A stretch of 54,255 nt of DNA from Alphaproteobacteria bacterium. Its GTDB lineage: Bacteria; Pseudomonadota; Alphaproteobacteria; UBA9219. Positions 43,514 through 51,103 of this stretch are shown here, in pieces (within the stretch, counting starts at the first letter, position 1; every line of letters begins with the position of its first letter). Made by a program: the position numbers and the translations under genes. Location: NCBI GenBank assembly GCA_028691835.1, contig JAQUYN010000006.1:1-54255 (forward strand). The letters run 5' to 3'. Below the pieces are notes generated by a model, which had not been told where the DNA came from, did not search any database, and worked only from the letters and a program-made list of their open reading frames with translations.

Positions 43514-43788
43514 GGGGGTGTTTGGCGTATATACGGGAAACATCACTCAGACTCATCTGCAGGCGACCCTCATAAGCGCGTCTGGAGGCCCCTAGGGCGC
43601 GTTGTTTTATAGGGTCCGCTAGGGCCCTAGCTGGGGTGTCCTTAGAGGAGCTTCTTGGGGCACTTATGGGGGGAAAATCAAACATGGTTAATAAAGTAGG
43701 GTTTGATGTCGCCTCAAATGTCGTTTTTTCCAAAAGCAGGGATGCCCTGAAAGGGGCTGGAGGTTTCGGAAACTTTATGAGTTGGTAT

Positions 43789-43817
43789 TTGACTCTTTCC
43801 CCGCCAACCCCTATATA
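43789..43817 (+). promoter_or_regulatory. Sigma-70-type promoter for rpmH
   Basis: TTGACT (43789-43794), a 17-bp spacer and TATATA (43812-43817). It lies 37 bp before the rpmH start and probably drives rpmH-rnpA-yidD-yidC-engB. Confidence 0.7.
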
Positions 43818-43853
43818 CTCCCGTCTTTCAGAAGTTCTAGTGGAGTAAGTGAA

Positions 43854-43988
43854 GTGAAACGTACCTATCAACCCAGCAAGCTGGTCCGCGCACGCCGTCA
43901 TGGCTATCGCGCCCGTATGGCGACACGAAATGGCCGCAAAATTGTTGCGCGTCGTCGCGCTCAAGGTCGCAAGAAATTGACGGCCTGA
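43854..43988 (+). CDS. rpmH: 50S ribosomal protein L34
   Basis: A 44-residue, extremely basic ribosomal protein, (M)[19 protein letters not shown] followed by [20 protein letters not shown]. Length and sequence are standard. The start is GTG 43854 after GGAG; longer in-frame starts upstream would run through the promoter. First gene of the conserved rpmH-rnpA-yidD-yidC block. Confidence 0.96.
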   Translation: MKRTYQPSKLVRARRHGYRARMATRNGRKIVARRRAQGRKKLTA

Positions 43989-44007
43989 TTTGGATGAGGG
44001 GAACATC

Positions 44008-44394
44008 ATGCCCCAATCCAAGACTTTAAGCGTTCTCAAGAAACGAAGTGATTTTTTAAGCGTGGCGTCCCACAAGAAAAAGTGGGTGGCGCCCGCTTTT
44101 ATTTTGCAGATTGCGCCACGTCCTATCGATCTCACCCATGATAAGGCTGCGCCAGCATGCGGTCTTGGTCTGACCGCCAGCAAGAAGATGATCGGCAATG
44201 CTGTCCAGCGCAATCGTGCGCGGCGGCGCCTTCGCGCTCTCGCTCGTGAAGTTCTGGGGGCACATGCTGTCCCGGGCCACAATTTTGTTCTGATTGCCCG
44301 TAAAGATGTGCTGACGCAAGATTACGCTGCCTTACGTGCTGAGTTGCAAAAAGCCCTGAAGCGCATGAAGGTTTGGCGAGAGGATACTGTATGA
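44008..44394 (+). CDS. rnpA: Ribonuclease P protein component
   Basis: The protein subunit of RNase P, which trims tRNA 5' leaders. 128 residues from ATG 44008, which follows GAGGGG; a TTG at 43990 is less likely. Markers are [40 protein letters not shown] and [10 protein letters not shown], containing the RNR motif, and [20 protein letters not shown]. It follows rpmH by 19 bp and overlaps yidD by 4 bp. Confidence 0.95.
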   Translation: MPQSKTLSVLKKRSDFLSVASHKKKWVAPAFILQIAPRPIDLTHDKAAPACGLGLTASKKMIGNAVQRNRARRRLRALAREVLGAHAVPGHNFVLIARKDVLTQDYAALRAELQKALKRMKVWREDTV

Positions 44395-44642
44395 TCGCGC
44401 GCCTATTGCGCGGGCTTATTTGGCTCTATCGGCATACTTTGTCTGCTTTTGTGGGGCGTACCTGTCGATATGATCCGACATGCTCGGCCTATGCCGATGA
44501 GGCCATTCGGCTTTATGGCGCGCGCAAGGGCGGGTGGCTTGCGTTGAAACGTATTTTGCGTTGTCATCCATGGGGCGGTTCGGGGTATGATCCTGTGCCG
44601 TCCTTGCACAACAAGCCCCAAGAGAAACCGAAAACTCGTTGA
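44391..44642 (+). CDS. yidD: Membrane protein insertion efficiency factor YidD
   Basis: A small membrane-associated protein that aids YidC-dependent insertion. From ATG 44391, which overlaps the rnpA stop, it has 83 residues. [20 protein letters not shown] is an amphipathic N-terminus. The conserved core [20 protein letters not shown] carries two family cysteines, and [14 protein letters not shown] is the end motif. An upstream TTG is in frame but has no site. Confidence 0.95.
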   Translation: MIARLLRGLIWLYRHTLSAFVGRTCRYDPTCSAYADEAIRLYGARKGGWLALKRILRCHPWGGSGYDPVPSLHNKPQEKPKTR

Positions 44643-44723
44643 TCCTGCGGGCAAAAAATGGGATACCAACGCGAACCTGTCGGAAAGCCTATTTCCGCGT
44701 CCTTTTGATGAGTATGAGAGACC

Positions 44724-46430
44724 ATGGATAACACAAACTTCTTCACAGCCATCGTTCTATCGATTGCCATTTTAGTAGGCTTTCATTATTTCTACGAAAA
44801 GCCGCAGATGGAGCGCGCTCAAACGCAAATGGCCATTCAAAAGCAAGCCTTGGCGCCCAAGCTTGACGATGCAAAGGCTCTTGCTGCGTTGACGTTGCGC
44901 GATCACAAAGATGTCGTTGCCGAAACGCCGCGTGTGAAGATTGAAACGTCCGAGCTGCGTGGTTCGATCAACTTGAAGGGCGCACGTCTGGATGATCTTG
45001 ATCTTGTAAAGTATCGTGAAACGGTTGAGCAAGGTTCGCCGGAAATCACGCTTCTTTCACCAGCGGGGTCAGCGGATCCGCATCGCGCTTATTACGCGGC
45101 CTTTGGTTGGCTTGCGAATGCAGGGCAGGCTGTTCCGAATGACGAGACAATCTGGAAGACGCAGGACAAGATTTTGACGGTCAATCAGCCTGTGCGTTTG
45201 ACGTGGGACAATGGACAAGGTTTGCTTTTTGAGCGCACCATCAGTGTTGATGAAAATTTCCTTTTCACTGTCGTTGATCGCGTGAAGAATGCGGGCGAGC
45301 AGACCGTGACGCTTTATCCGTTCGGTCTTGTTGCGCGGCAAGGCCATCCTGACATCGCGGGCACCTATGTTTTGCATGAGGGACCCATCGGGGTTCTTGG
45401 TGGGACGCTTAAAGAACTTAAATATCAGAAGATCGCAGAAGAACCTAAAACAACGATTGAAAGCCAAGGTGGTTGGCTTGGCGTGACCGATAAGTACTGG
45501 CTTGTTTCGTTGATTCCCTCGCAAGATGAAAAAATCACGGCGACCTTTTCCTATGCGGCAAGCCAAGATCCGACAAAACCCGAAGCAGGCGTGTATCAAA
45601 TCGATTACCGTGGCATGCCTATCTCTTTGGCATCGGGTGCCAGCAGTGAATATACAACGCGCCTGTTCGCTGGGGCCAAGCGCGTGTCTTTGCTCGACGA
45701 TTATCAAGAGAAACTGGGCCTGCCTTTGTTTGATCGAGCGATTGATTTCGGTTGGTACTATTATTTGACAAAGCCCTTTTTGTATTTGCTCGACGGAATG
45801 AACACGTGGTTTGGCAATATGGGGCTCGCGATCCTTTTGTTTACCGTGATACTCAAAATCTTGACGCTGCCTTTGTCGTTGAAGTCCAATCGTTCGATGG
45901 CAAAGATCAAGACGCTTCAACCTGAGTTGAAGAAATTGCAAGAGCGGTACAAGGACGACAAGCAAAAGTTGAGCCTTGAGACGATGGAGCTTTACAAACG
46001 TGAGAAGGTCAACCCGATGTCTGGGTGCTTTCCGGTCTTCCTTCAAATCCCCATTTTCTTTGCGCTGTATAAAGTTTTGTATGTCGGTATTGAAATGCGT
46101 CATGCGCCATTGTTTGGGTGGATTCACGATATGTCTGCACCTGACCCGACTTCGGTGTTCACATTGTTTGGGTTGATTGACTGGTCGTTCTTGCCTCATG
46201 TTGGCGTCTGGCCATTGCTGATGGGCTTGAGTATGTTCGCTCAGCAAAAGATGTCACCGCAGCCTGCCGACAGTTCACAGGCCAAGATGTTTCTTTTGAT
46301 GCCGGTGCTGTTCACCTTCATGATGGGGAATGTCGCGGTTGGACTGATTTTCTATTGGACGGTCAGCAATATTATGGGCATCGCGCAGCAAGCCTATATC
46401 ACGCGCAAAGTCATGGGGCATAAGTCGTAA
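44724..46430 (+). CDS. yidC: Membrane protein insertase YidC
   Basis: Inner-membrane insertase working alone or with Sec. The 568-residue protein has an N-terminal helix (FFTAIVLSIAILVGFHYFYE), a large periplasmic P1 domain (about 60-350) with DPHRAYYAAFGWLA, and a C-terminal core of five helices. The core includes YYLTKPFLYLLDGMNTWFGN, MGLAILLFTVILKILTLPLS, the cytoplasmic coiled hairpin KIKTLQPELKKLQERYKDDK and NPMSGCFPVFLQIPIFFALY. FMMGNVAVGLIFYWTVSNIM is near the end. engB starts 2 bp after its stop. Confidence 0.96.
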   Translation: MDNTNFFTAIVLSIAILVGFHYFYEKPQMERAQTQMAIQKQALAPKLDDAKALAALTLRDHKDVVAETPRVKIETSELRGSINLKGARLDDLDLVKYRETVEQGSPEITLLSPAGSADPHRAYYAAFGWLANAGQAVPNDETIWKTQDKILTVNQPVRLTWDNGQGLLFERTISVDENFLFTVVDRVKNAGEQTVTLYPFGLVARQGHPDIAGTYVLHEGPIGVLGGTLKELKYQKIAEEPKTTIESQGGWLGVTDKYWLVSLIPSQDEKITATFSYAASQDPTKPEAGVYQIDYRGMPISLASGASSEYTTRLFAGAKRVSLLDDYQEKLGLPLFDRAIDFGWYYYLTKPFLYLLDGMNTWFGNMGLAILLFTVILKILTLPLSLKSNRSMAKIKTLQPELKKLQERYKDDKQKLSLETMELYKREKVNPMSGCFPVFLQIPIFFALYKVLYVGIEMRHAPLFGWIHDMSAPDPTSVFTLFGLIDWSFLPHVGVWPLLMGLSMFAQQKMSPQPADSSQAKMFLLMPVLFTFMMGNVAVGLIFYWTVSNIMGIAQQAYITRKVMGHKS

Positions 46431-46432
46431 AG

Positions 46433-47095
46433 ATGTTGGAGCAAGACGCCTCATCCGAATTGACACCTGCGCGTCTTGAAGAAGGACGGCGGTTTTTTGC
46501 CAAGCCTTGTGATTTTATCCTGTCCGCATCGCAGCCGGAGAATTTCGATTTGATCGGCGTTGATTATGCCGAGGTCGCTTTTTGGGGACGCTCTAACGTT
46601 GGTAAGTCATCATTGCTGAATGCGATCACGGGACGCAAGGCTCTTGCCCGCGCTTCGAATACGCCGGGCCGAACGCAGCAGATCGTTTTCTTTAACATGG
46701 CGGACGCGCTTCTTTTCGCCGATCTTCCCGGCTATGGCCACGCCAAGGCCCCACCGGAGGAGGTTAAAAAGTGGAATGCCTTCATTCGCTATTACCTTAA
46801 AAAGCGCGCCAAGCTGCGCTGTGTGTTGTTGCTGATTGATGCGCGTCACGGCGTGATGAAGATCGATATGGAGATGATGGATTTCCTTGATCGCATGGCT
46901 GTGAATTATCAAGTTGTCTTGACGAAGGCGGATCAGGTGCGCGGCGGCGACCCGACAGAGCGCGTGGCGGAAACAGAAGCCTTCCTTAAAAAACATCCGG
47001 CGGCGCGTCCTCATGTTCTGTTAACCAGCTCTGAAAAAGGGCAGGGGATTCCGCATCTTCGCACTTTTCTGCTGGGCTTGGCCGAGATCGGCTAA
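46433..47095 (+). CDS. engB: Ribosome biogenesis GTP-binding protein EngB (YihA/YsxC)
   Basis: A small GTPase needed for 50S assembly. The 220-residue protein has G1 FWGRSNVGKSSLLNAI near residue 50, G2 region NTPGRTQQI, G3 FADLPGYGHAKAP near residue 98 and G4 LTKADQV near residue 163. G5-like LLTSSEKGQGIPHLR follows. It starts directly after yidC, so the two are cotranscribed. argB, often next in relatives, is not present. Confidence 0.95.
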   Translation: MLEQDASSELTPARLEEGRRFFAKPCDFILSASQPENFDLIGVDYAEVAFWGRSNVGKSSLLNAITGRKALARASNTPGRTQQIVFFNMADALLFADLPGYGHAKAPPEEVKKWNAFIRYYLKKRAKLRCVLLLIDARHGVMKIDMEMMDFLDRMAVNYQVVLTKADQVRGGDPTERVAETEAFLKKHPAARPHVLLTSSEKGQGIPHLRTFLLGLAEIG

Positions 47096-47194
47096 CAGCA
47101 CGTATTTACTTGCGTTTATGGACAAAAAGCACGTTTTTTGATAAGATGACACTCGACATAGTCTATGAAATTGACCCTCAGGAGATCATTCACA

Positions 47195-47656
47195 ATGACA
47201 AGTTTTAGATCCAAAGTTAATCAATTTGTTATGAACTCTGCTCTGGTTATATCCGGTGTTGTTGCTGCGGTTCTTCCTGTCGTACCAGCTTCTGCTGCTG
47301 ATTATTATGGCGCCAATGATGTTCAGCCGCCAGCTCCTGTTAATTTTGAGAATCGGCGAACCTTTGCCCCCGTCGGGCATCGGAATAGGCATCAGGCGAA
47401 TCGGGCTTTTCGGCGTTCAAACCAAGAGGCTTGTTATGTCGTTGAGGCTAATGGTTCTCGTACCTATGTGGCTTGCTCTCGTGGGCAGTCGCGTTCGTTT
47501 GGCGAAGAATATGCTCGTCGTATTGGATTTAGTTTTAACCTTACTGATCACGTCGGGAGAAGTGTTGAGACTCGTCATTCCCATCGCGTTCGCTGGACTA
47601 AAGGTATCACTCACTCCAGTCGTTCAAACGATATGGGTATCCCAAGGAACAATTGA
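47195..47656 (+). CDS. Exported hypothetical basic protein
   Basis: A 153-residue protein with a signal peptide: MTSFRSKVNQFVMNSALVIS then GVVAAVLPVVPASA, cleavage near residue 34. The mature part starts ADYYGANDVQPP and is rich in Arg, His and Ser (HRNRHQANRAFRRSNQ), with two cysteines. AGGAG precedes ATG 47195; an ATG at 47165 is in frame but has no site. No family recognised. It sits alone between engB and recX. Confidence 0.7.
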   Translation: MTSFRSKVNQFVMNSALVISGVVAAVLPVVPASAADYYGANDVQPPAPVNFENRRTFAPVGHRNRHQANRAFRRSNQEACYVVEANGSRTYVACSRGQSRSFGEEYARRIGFSFNLTDHVGRSVETRHSHRVRWTKGITHSSRSNDMGIPRNN

Positions 47657-47711
47657 TTTCACTGCATTGGGCTTCTATGGTTAGGGACCTGCTTTTCAAG
47701 AAAGTCTTGCT

Positions 47712-48308
47712 TTGCCCAAACCTCGTCGTAAGTACAGAAGGCCCACGCTGGACTATCTGGCCAACAGCGCCCTTTATTATCTGAGCCGCTATGCCGCATC
47801 AGAGGCAAGCCTTCGGCGTGTGCTGGACAACAAGATCCGCCGCGCTATCATGCAAGACGAAGTCTTCGCCGCCGATCACGAAGCCCAAGCGGCGCTGCGT
47901 CAAGCCATCGACAAGATTGTTGAAACGCACATTCGCACGGGCGTCATCAACGATGCCGCTTTTGCCGAGATGAAGGTGCACAGCCTGCGTCGTGCAGGCC
48001 GCAGCGCCCGTATGATTACGCTGAAGCTCAGTCAAAAAGGTTTGAAGCCGGACGTTATCACCAAGGCCTTGCTCCCCGAAGATGAAGGCGAAGATCCGCA
48101 AAAGGCCGAGCTTCGCGCCGCGCAGTCTTTTGCCAAACGCCGCGCCCTTGGTCCTTATCGCAAGCGCCCCTTAAGCGAAGCTGATGTTGCTGATTCTCAG
48201 GCGCAGACCAAACAAACCGTTAAAGATGTGACAACGCTCGCCCGTGCCGGGTTTTCCTTTGACGTTGCTAAAAAAGTTCTCGACGTTGATTTTGATGAGG
48301 ACGAATAA
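47712..48308 (+). CDS. recX: RecX-family regulatory protein
   Basis: RecX proteins modulate RecA filaments. The 198-residue protein is made of short three-helix repeats: ALYYLSRYAASEASLRRVLD and NKIRRAIMQDEVF. IVETHIRTGVINDAAFAEMK and RSARMITLKLSQKGLKPDVI follow, then an acidic C-terminus ending DFDEDE. The start TTG 47712 is the only good choice near the family N-terminus. recA is not in the window. A family B repeat begins inside its stop codon region. Confidence 0.8.
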   Translation: MPKPRRKYRRPTLDYLANSALYYLSRYAASEASLRRVLDNKIRRAIMQDEVFAADHEAQAALRQAIDKIVETHIRTGVINDAAFAEMKVHSLRRAGRSARMITLKLSQKGLKPDVITKALLPEDEGEDPQKAELRAAQSFAKRRALGPYRKRPLSEADVADSQAQTKQTVKDVTTLARAGFSFDVAKKVLDVDFDEDE

Positions 48309-48489
48309 GACCAACCGCCCGATGAACCAACCTGTTCGGGTCACGAGCGGTTGCGAGGAGGGATCCTCTCGCCGGACAGACCTCTCCTTTAAAAACAAAG
48401 CGCCCGTCCGGCAAGAGGATCGTGAGGCGCAGAGCGAGTGATTGAGAGCGGCCCTTTCAGTGAGTCCGTTCATAGATCCGCTGGTATAA
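48307..48489 (+). repeat. Family B MITE-like repeat abutting the recX stop
   Basis: AAGACCAACCGCCCGATGAA at the left, GGTCACGAGCGGTTGCGAGG inside, and TAGATCCGCTGGTATAAG at the right. Its first bases overlap the TAA of recX. Confidence 0.92.
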
Positions 48490-48784
48490 GCCTTTGGCAT
48501 CGTCGGGACGTGTGTAACTCGTCGATCCTTGTCGCCCAGAAAAACCTCTTGTGGGGTTGTGTTTTATGTTGGATAGTCTTCTCAATATCTTTTCGTCCTT
48601 CTTGACCTGTGTTCAAGCATGAGGCAGGGGAAGAGGTGTGGGCATAATGCTCATACACAATAAAAGCCTTAGGTTGTTCTTTTTGACACCTTTTGTTCCA
48701 CCAAGACTTGGAGCAGCATAACGCTGTCGTTTTAAGTAAACGAGGATATGCTGGTTGATTGTCTAAATTGTAAAGGAATTGGTC
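48490..48784. other. Spacer between the family B repeat and the exported-protein gene
   Basis: No convincing gene. A 62-codon minus-strand frame (48470-48658, starting MYEHYAHTSSPASCLNTG) has a weak TAAGG site but ends inside the repeat, so I do not call it. AAAGGA at 48772 is the ribosome site of the next gene. Confidence 0.4.
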
Positions 48785-49270
48785 ATGCGCTTTATTTCCA
48801 TCTGTTTCGTGGTTAGTTTATTGATGTGTAGCAGTTTCCCCGCAATGGCTTCCCCTTGTGATGATAACCCTGAGACATCTTCTTGTGGGTGTACCCAGCT
48901 TGGGGCTACGCAGATGAGCAGCGATCATTCGAGTATTCTTGCCTGCATGTTGACCGTTGGGGACCCGACAAAGACATCCTGTTCTTATGGTGATTGCTCG
49001 TGGAAGACAATGTCAAAGAGCGTAACGCCTGTTGCGGCGGGAACAATACACAGTGGAACGTATTCGGCCTCTGCGGGGACCACGACAACATCCACATTTA
49101 CGGCTGATTTGTGTGTTCTTTCCGGTGTAAATTTCTGGGATAATGGCGGCAGTCTTGATGAAAGTTGTCTTCTTACGGGAACGCCGGGATCGACTTGGAC
49201 TCTTGAGTTTAAGGTTATTTCTGGTCGTGGGCACCCTGGTTGGTGTAAGGCAACGTGTTATAATCTCTAA
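48785..49270 (+). CDS. Exported cysteine-rich protein
   Basis: A 161-residue protein from ATG 48785 (AAAGGAATTGGTC upstream). Signal peptide MRFISICFVVSLLMCSSFPA then MASP, cleavage near residue 23. The mature part has ten or more cysteines, beginning CDDNPETSSCGCTQLGATQM and SSDHSSILACMLTVGDP. Thr/Ser-rich middle TTTTSTFTADLC and C-terminal GHPGWCKATCYNL follow. The order G-A-T-x-M-S-S-D with a later Cys and Trp loosely recalls the end domains of PilV-type tip proteins; this is only an impression. Probably secreted and disulfide-bonded. Confidence 0.72.
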   Translation: MRFISICFVVSLLMCSSFPAMASPCDDNPETSSCGCTQLGATQMSSDHSSILACMLTVGDPTKTSCSYGDCSWKTMSKSVTPVAAGTIHSGTYSASAGTTTTSTFTADLCVLSGVNFWDNGGSLDESCLLTGTPGSTWTLEFKVISGRGHPGWCKATCYNL

Positions 49271-49432
49271 GAATCGGAAATTATAATAAAGGAGGGGGGC
49301 AGTCTTTGCCGCTGTACTCCTTTTTTATCTGATCAATCACGGATTTGGTGTTTGGCGTGGTTAATCTCTGTCATGAACGCTTGAAAAGAGCGGGAAAGCA
49401 CGAATCAGCTTTTTATGCTGTCTTTCAATGGC

Positions 49433-49617
49433 ATAAGACCAGCGGGCCTATGAACGGACTCATTGAAAGGGCCGCTCTCAATCATTCGCTCTGCGCCTCA
49501 CGATCTTCTTGCCGGACGGGCGCTTTGTTTTTAAAGGAAAGTCCTGTCCGGCGAGAGGATCCCTCCTCGCAACCGCTCGTGACCAATAGGGATGCTTTCA
49601 TACGCAGGTTGGTATAA
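49433..49617 (-). repeat. Family B MITE-like repeat (reverse)
   Basis: ATAAGACCAGCGGGCCTATG at the left and ATACGCAGGTTGGTATAAG at the right. The palindromic arms GATCTTCTTGCCGGAC and GTCCGGCGAGAGGATC lie within. The 531-bp stretch 49271-49801 holds this, a family A fragment and the tRNA-His promoter. Confidence 0.92.
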
Positions 49618-49625
49618 GGCCAAAT

Positions 49626-49678
49626 CAATGACACCGTTCTTAATTTTATCAGTGTGTTAAACCCATAACTCGGGTTAT
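49626..49678 (-). repeat. Family A terminal fragment, uninterrupted
   Basis: AATGACACCGTTCTTAATTT to AACCCATAACTCGGGTTAT. It shows the uninterrupted version of the junction that family B splits at 8015. Confidence 0.8.
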
Positions 49679-49698
49679 ATAACGCGCATTTTCTGGAC

Positions 49699-49731
49699 TT
49701 GACAACTTTGACAGATTTGGGGCTATATACT
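49699..49731 (+). promoter_or_regulatory. Probable promoter of tRNA-His
   Basis: TTGACA (49699-49704) and TATATA (49724-49729, spacer 19) overlapping TATACT. A GC-poor leader of about 70 bp follows to the tRNA. Confidence 0.55.
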
Positions 49732-49801
49732 GCTATGAAGGGCTGTCGAAGCTTGCTTGGCAAAAGCAGGCTTTTTTGTTGGCGCTTTGTTTCCCTTGTG
49801 T

Positions 49802-49878
49802 GGCGGTCGTAGCTCAGTTGGTAGAGCCCTCGGTTGTGGTCCGAGTTGTCGCGGGTTCGAGTCCCGTCGATCGCCCCA
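49802..49878 (+). tRNA. tRNA-His (anticodon GTG)
   Basis: Acceptor GCGGTCG (49803-49809) pairs with CGATCGC (49868-49874). The extra 5' G at 49802 faces C at 49875, the tRNA-His identity pair. D arm GCTCAGTTGGTAGAGC, anticodon arm CTCGG-TTGTGGT-CCGAG with anticodon GTG, T arm GCGGG-TTCGAGT-CCCGT and encoded CCA at 49876-49878. Confidence 0.95.
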
Positions 49879-49909
49879 TTTTCAAGTATTCAAAGCGCGT
49901 TGCCTCTTC

Positions 49910-49982
49910 GTTGGTAGAGCGACTTGTCCTTGCGGCGTTGTGGTCCGAGCTGTCGCGGGTTCGAGTCCCGTCGATCGCCCCA
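49910..49982 (+). pseudogene. Broken second copy of tRNA-His
   Basis: Bases 49937-49990 repeat 49833-49886 with one mismatch: anticodon loop, T arm, 3' acceptor strand, CCA and nine flanking bases. The D-arm piece GTTGGTAGAGC (49910-49920) is also present. The 5' acceptor strand is missing, and 16 bases replace the 5 that normally join the D arm to the anticodon loop. It cannot form a cloverleaf. Confidence 0.8.
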
Positions 49983-50008
49983 TTTTCAAGCTCCTGCGGA
50001 GCTGCGGG

Positions 50009-50190
50009 ATGACGGCTCTTTTGATTATCTGTGCTTCATCATTTTGTTCTGGATCAGCTATGGGCCACCATAGAAAAACATTTTTTCAAAGAGAAACGTC
50101 TTTCCGCACGGTTTTCTTTTCGACCTTTTGGGCGAAAGAAAATTAATGCGGAACCCAGACGGAGGAGCCGTCTGTATTTCGGGTTCGCAG
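50009..50190. repeat. Family D-related repeat
   Basis: Bases 50009-50061 match 9453-9505 with two differences (ATGACGGCTCTTTTGATT at the start). A diverged family D part with CTTTTCGACCTTTTGGGCG and ACGGAGGAGCCGTCTG hairpins follows. The spacer up to the methyltransferase at 50280 shows nothing else. Confidence 0.65.
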
Positions 50191-50279
50191 TTCAAACTCT
50201 GTCACGGAAAGCCGCCGATAGTTGATTCCTCGTCATATTCGTGTGGATCGATAATCCATAGTTCGTTATCCTGTGCCCC

Positions 50280-50915
50280 ATGACTCCTTTTCCGCTTTCC
50301 TTTCTCGCGCAGATTATGCAAGGCGCTTTGTTTCAACCCGCCACGAATTATTGGCGGGCGATTGAACTGACGGTTTTGATTGAGAAGGGTTTGCCGTTCT
50401 TGAAAGAAGCCCATAGCCTTTTTGATCTGGGTTGTGGCGATGGCGAGATTATGCGCCTGTTGCGCCCGCATCTTTCCGCTAAGGCTGTGGTCACAGGTAT
50501 GGACATTGATCCCGCTGAAACAACGATGGCCGAACAAAGCGGCGTTTATGCGCAGGTGCTATGCGGCAGTGCGGACAGCGTGCCGTTGCCATCCGAAAGT
50601 CAGGATGCCATCATCAGCAATTCTGTGCTTGAGCATGTAGCACCCATTGAAGCCGTGCTGCGTGAATCTGGACGTCTTCTCAAAAAAAACGGTTGGTTTG
50701 TTGCAACGGTTCCTGCGCCTGATTTCCATGCGTGTCTGAAAGGTTCGTGGTGCCGTGGCGTATTGCATGATGCGTATTGTCATGAGATTGACAAACGCCT
50801 TGTCCACTTGCGTTATTGGACTCGTGAAGAATGGATGGCGCAGCTCGCGCAGGCTGGCATTACGCTGACGGACTGCATCCCTTATTTGTCGCAAGCTGAA
50901 ACGCGGCGTTGGTAA
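50280..50915 (+). CDS. Class I SAM-dependent methyltransferase (type 11)
   Basis: A 211-residue soluble methyltransferase. SAM-binding motif I is SLFDLGCGDGEIMRLLRPHL near residue 45. The acidic motif II GMDIDPAETTMAEQSG comes next, and the post-II region has DAIISNSVLEHVAPIEAVLR near residue 103. LKKNGWFVATVPAPDFHACL follows. The substrate cannot be told from the sequence. The ATG has no strong ribosome site. It precedes a membrane protein of the LPG-synthase type, so a lipid or envelope substrate is conceivable. Confidence 0.85.
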   Translation: MTPFPLSFLAQIMQGALFQPATNYWRAIELTVLIEKGLPFLKEAHSLFDLGCGDGEIMRLLRPHLSAKAVVTGMDIDPAETTMAEQSGVYAQVLCGSADSVPLPSESQDAIISNSVLEHVAPIEAVLRESGRLLKKNGWFVATVPAPDFHACLKGSWCRGVLHDAYCHEIDKRLVHLRYWTREEWMAQLAQAGITLTDCIPYLSQAETRRW

Positions 50916-51103
50916 TTTTTAAGCCGCATCACAGGCGGACTTCTTTATCATCTGACAAAGGGACGACAACGTCCCATTTATATTCAGCGTCAACTTGGTG
51001 TGCGTAAACCCATGAAGGCCCCCGCGTGGCTGGCTTTGTTTGTCGCGTGGGGTGTGACTTTGGGGGGGAGGGCTTCCAAGTTGACGATAAACGGACCTCA
51101 CTC

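Noticed and set aside
43636..43848. 70-codon plus-strand frame upstream of rpmH
   Set aside because: It starts with GTG, covers the TTGACT/TATATA promoter and has no recognisable protein features beyond Gly-rich stretches.
43458..43853. Replication origin near rpmH
   Set aside because: rpmH lies next to dnaA in many bacteria, but no dnaA gene, no cluster of TTATCCACA boxes and no AT-rich unwinding region is seen here.
43431..44282. Long minus-strand open frame opposite rpmH and rnpA
   Set aside because: It runs antisense through two certain genes and the rpmH promoter, and its residues are Arg/Ala/Pro-rich antisense composition without a ribosome site.
45069..46247. 392-codon minus-strand frame opposite yidC
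   Set aside because: Antisense of a certain gene; composition rich in Arg, Gln and His, without recognisable motifs.
49345..49763. Open frames on both strands near 49.5 kb
   Set aside because: They lie within a family B element, and the same peptides occur at every other copy.
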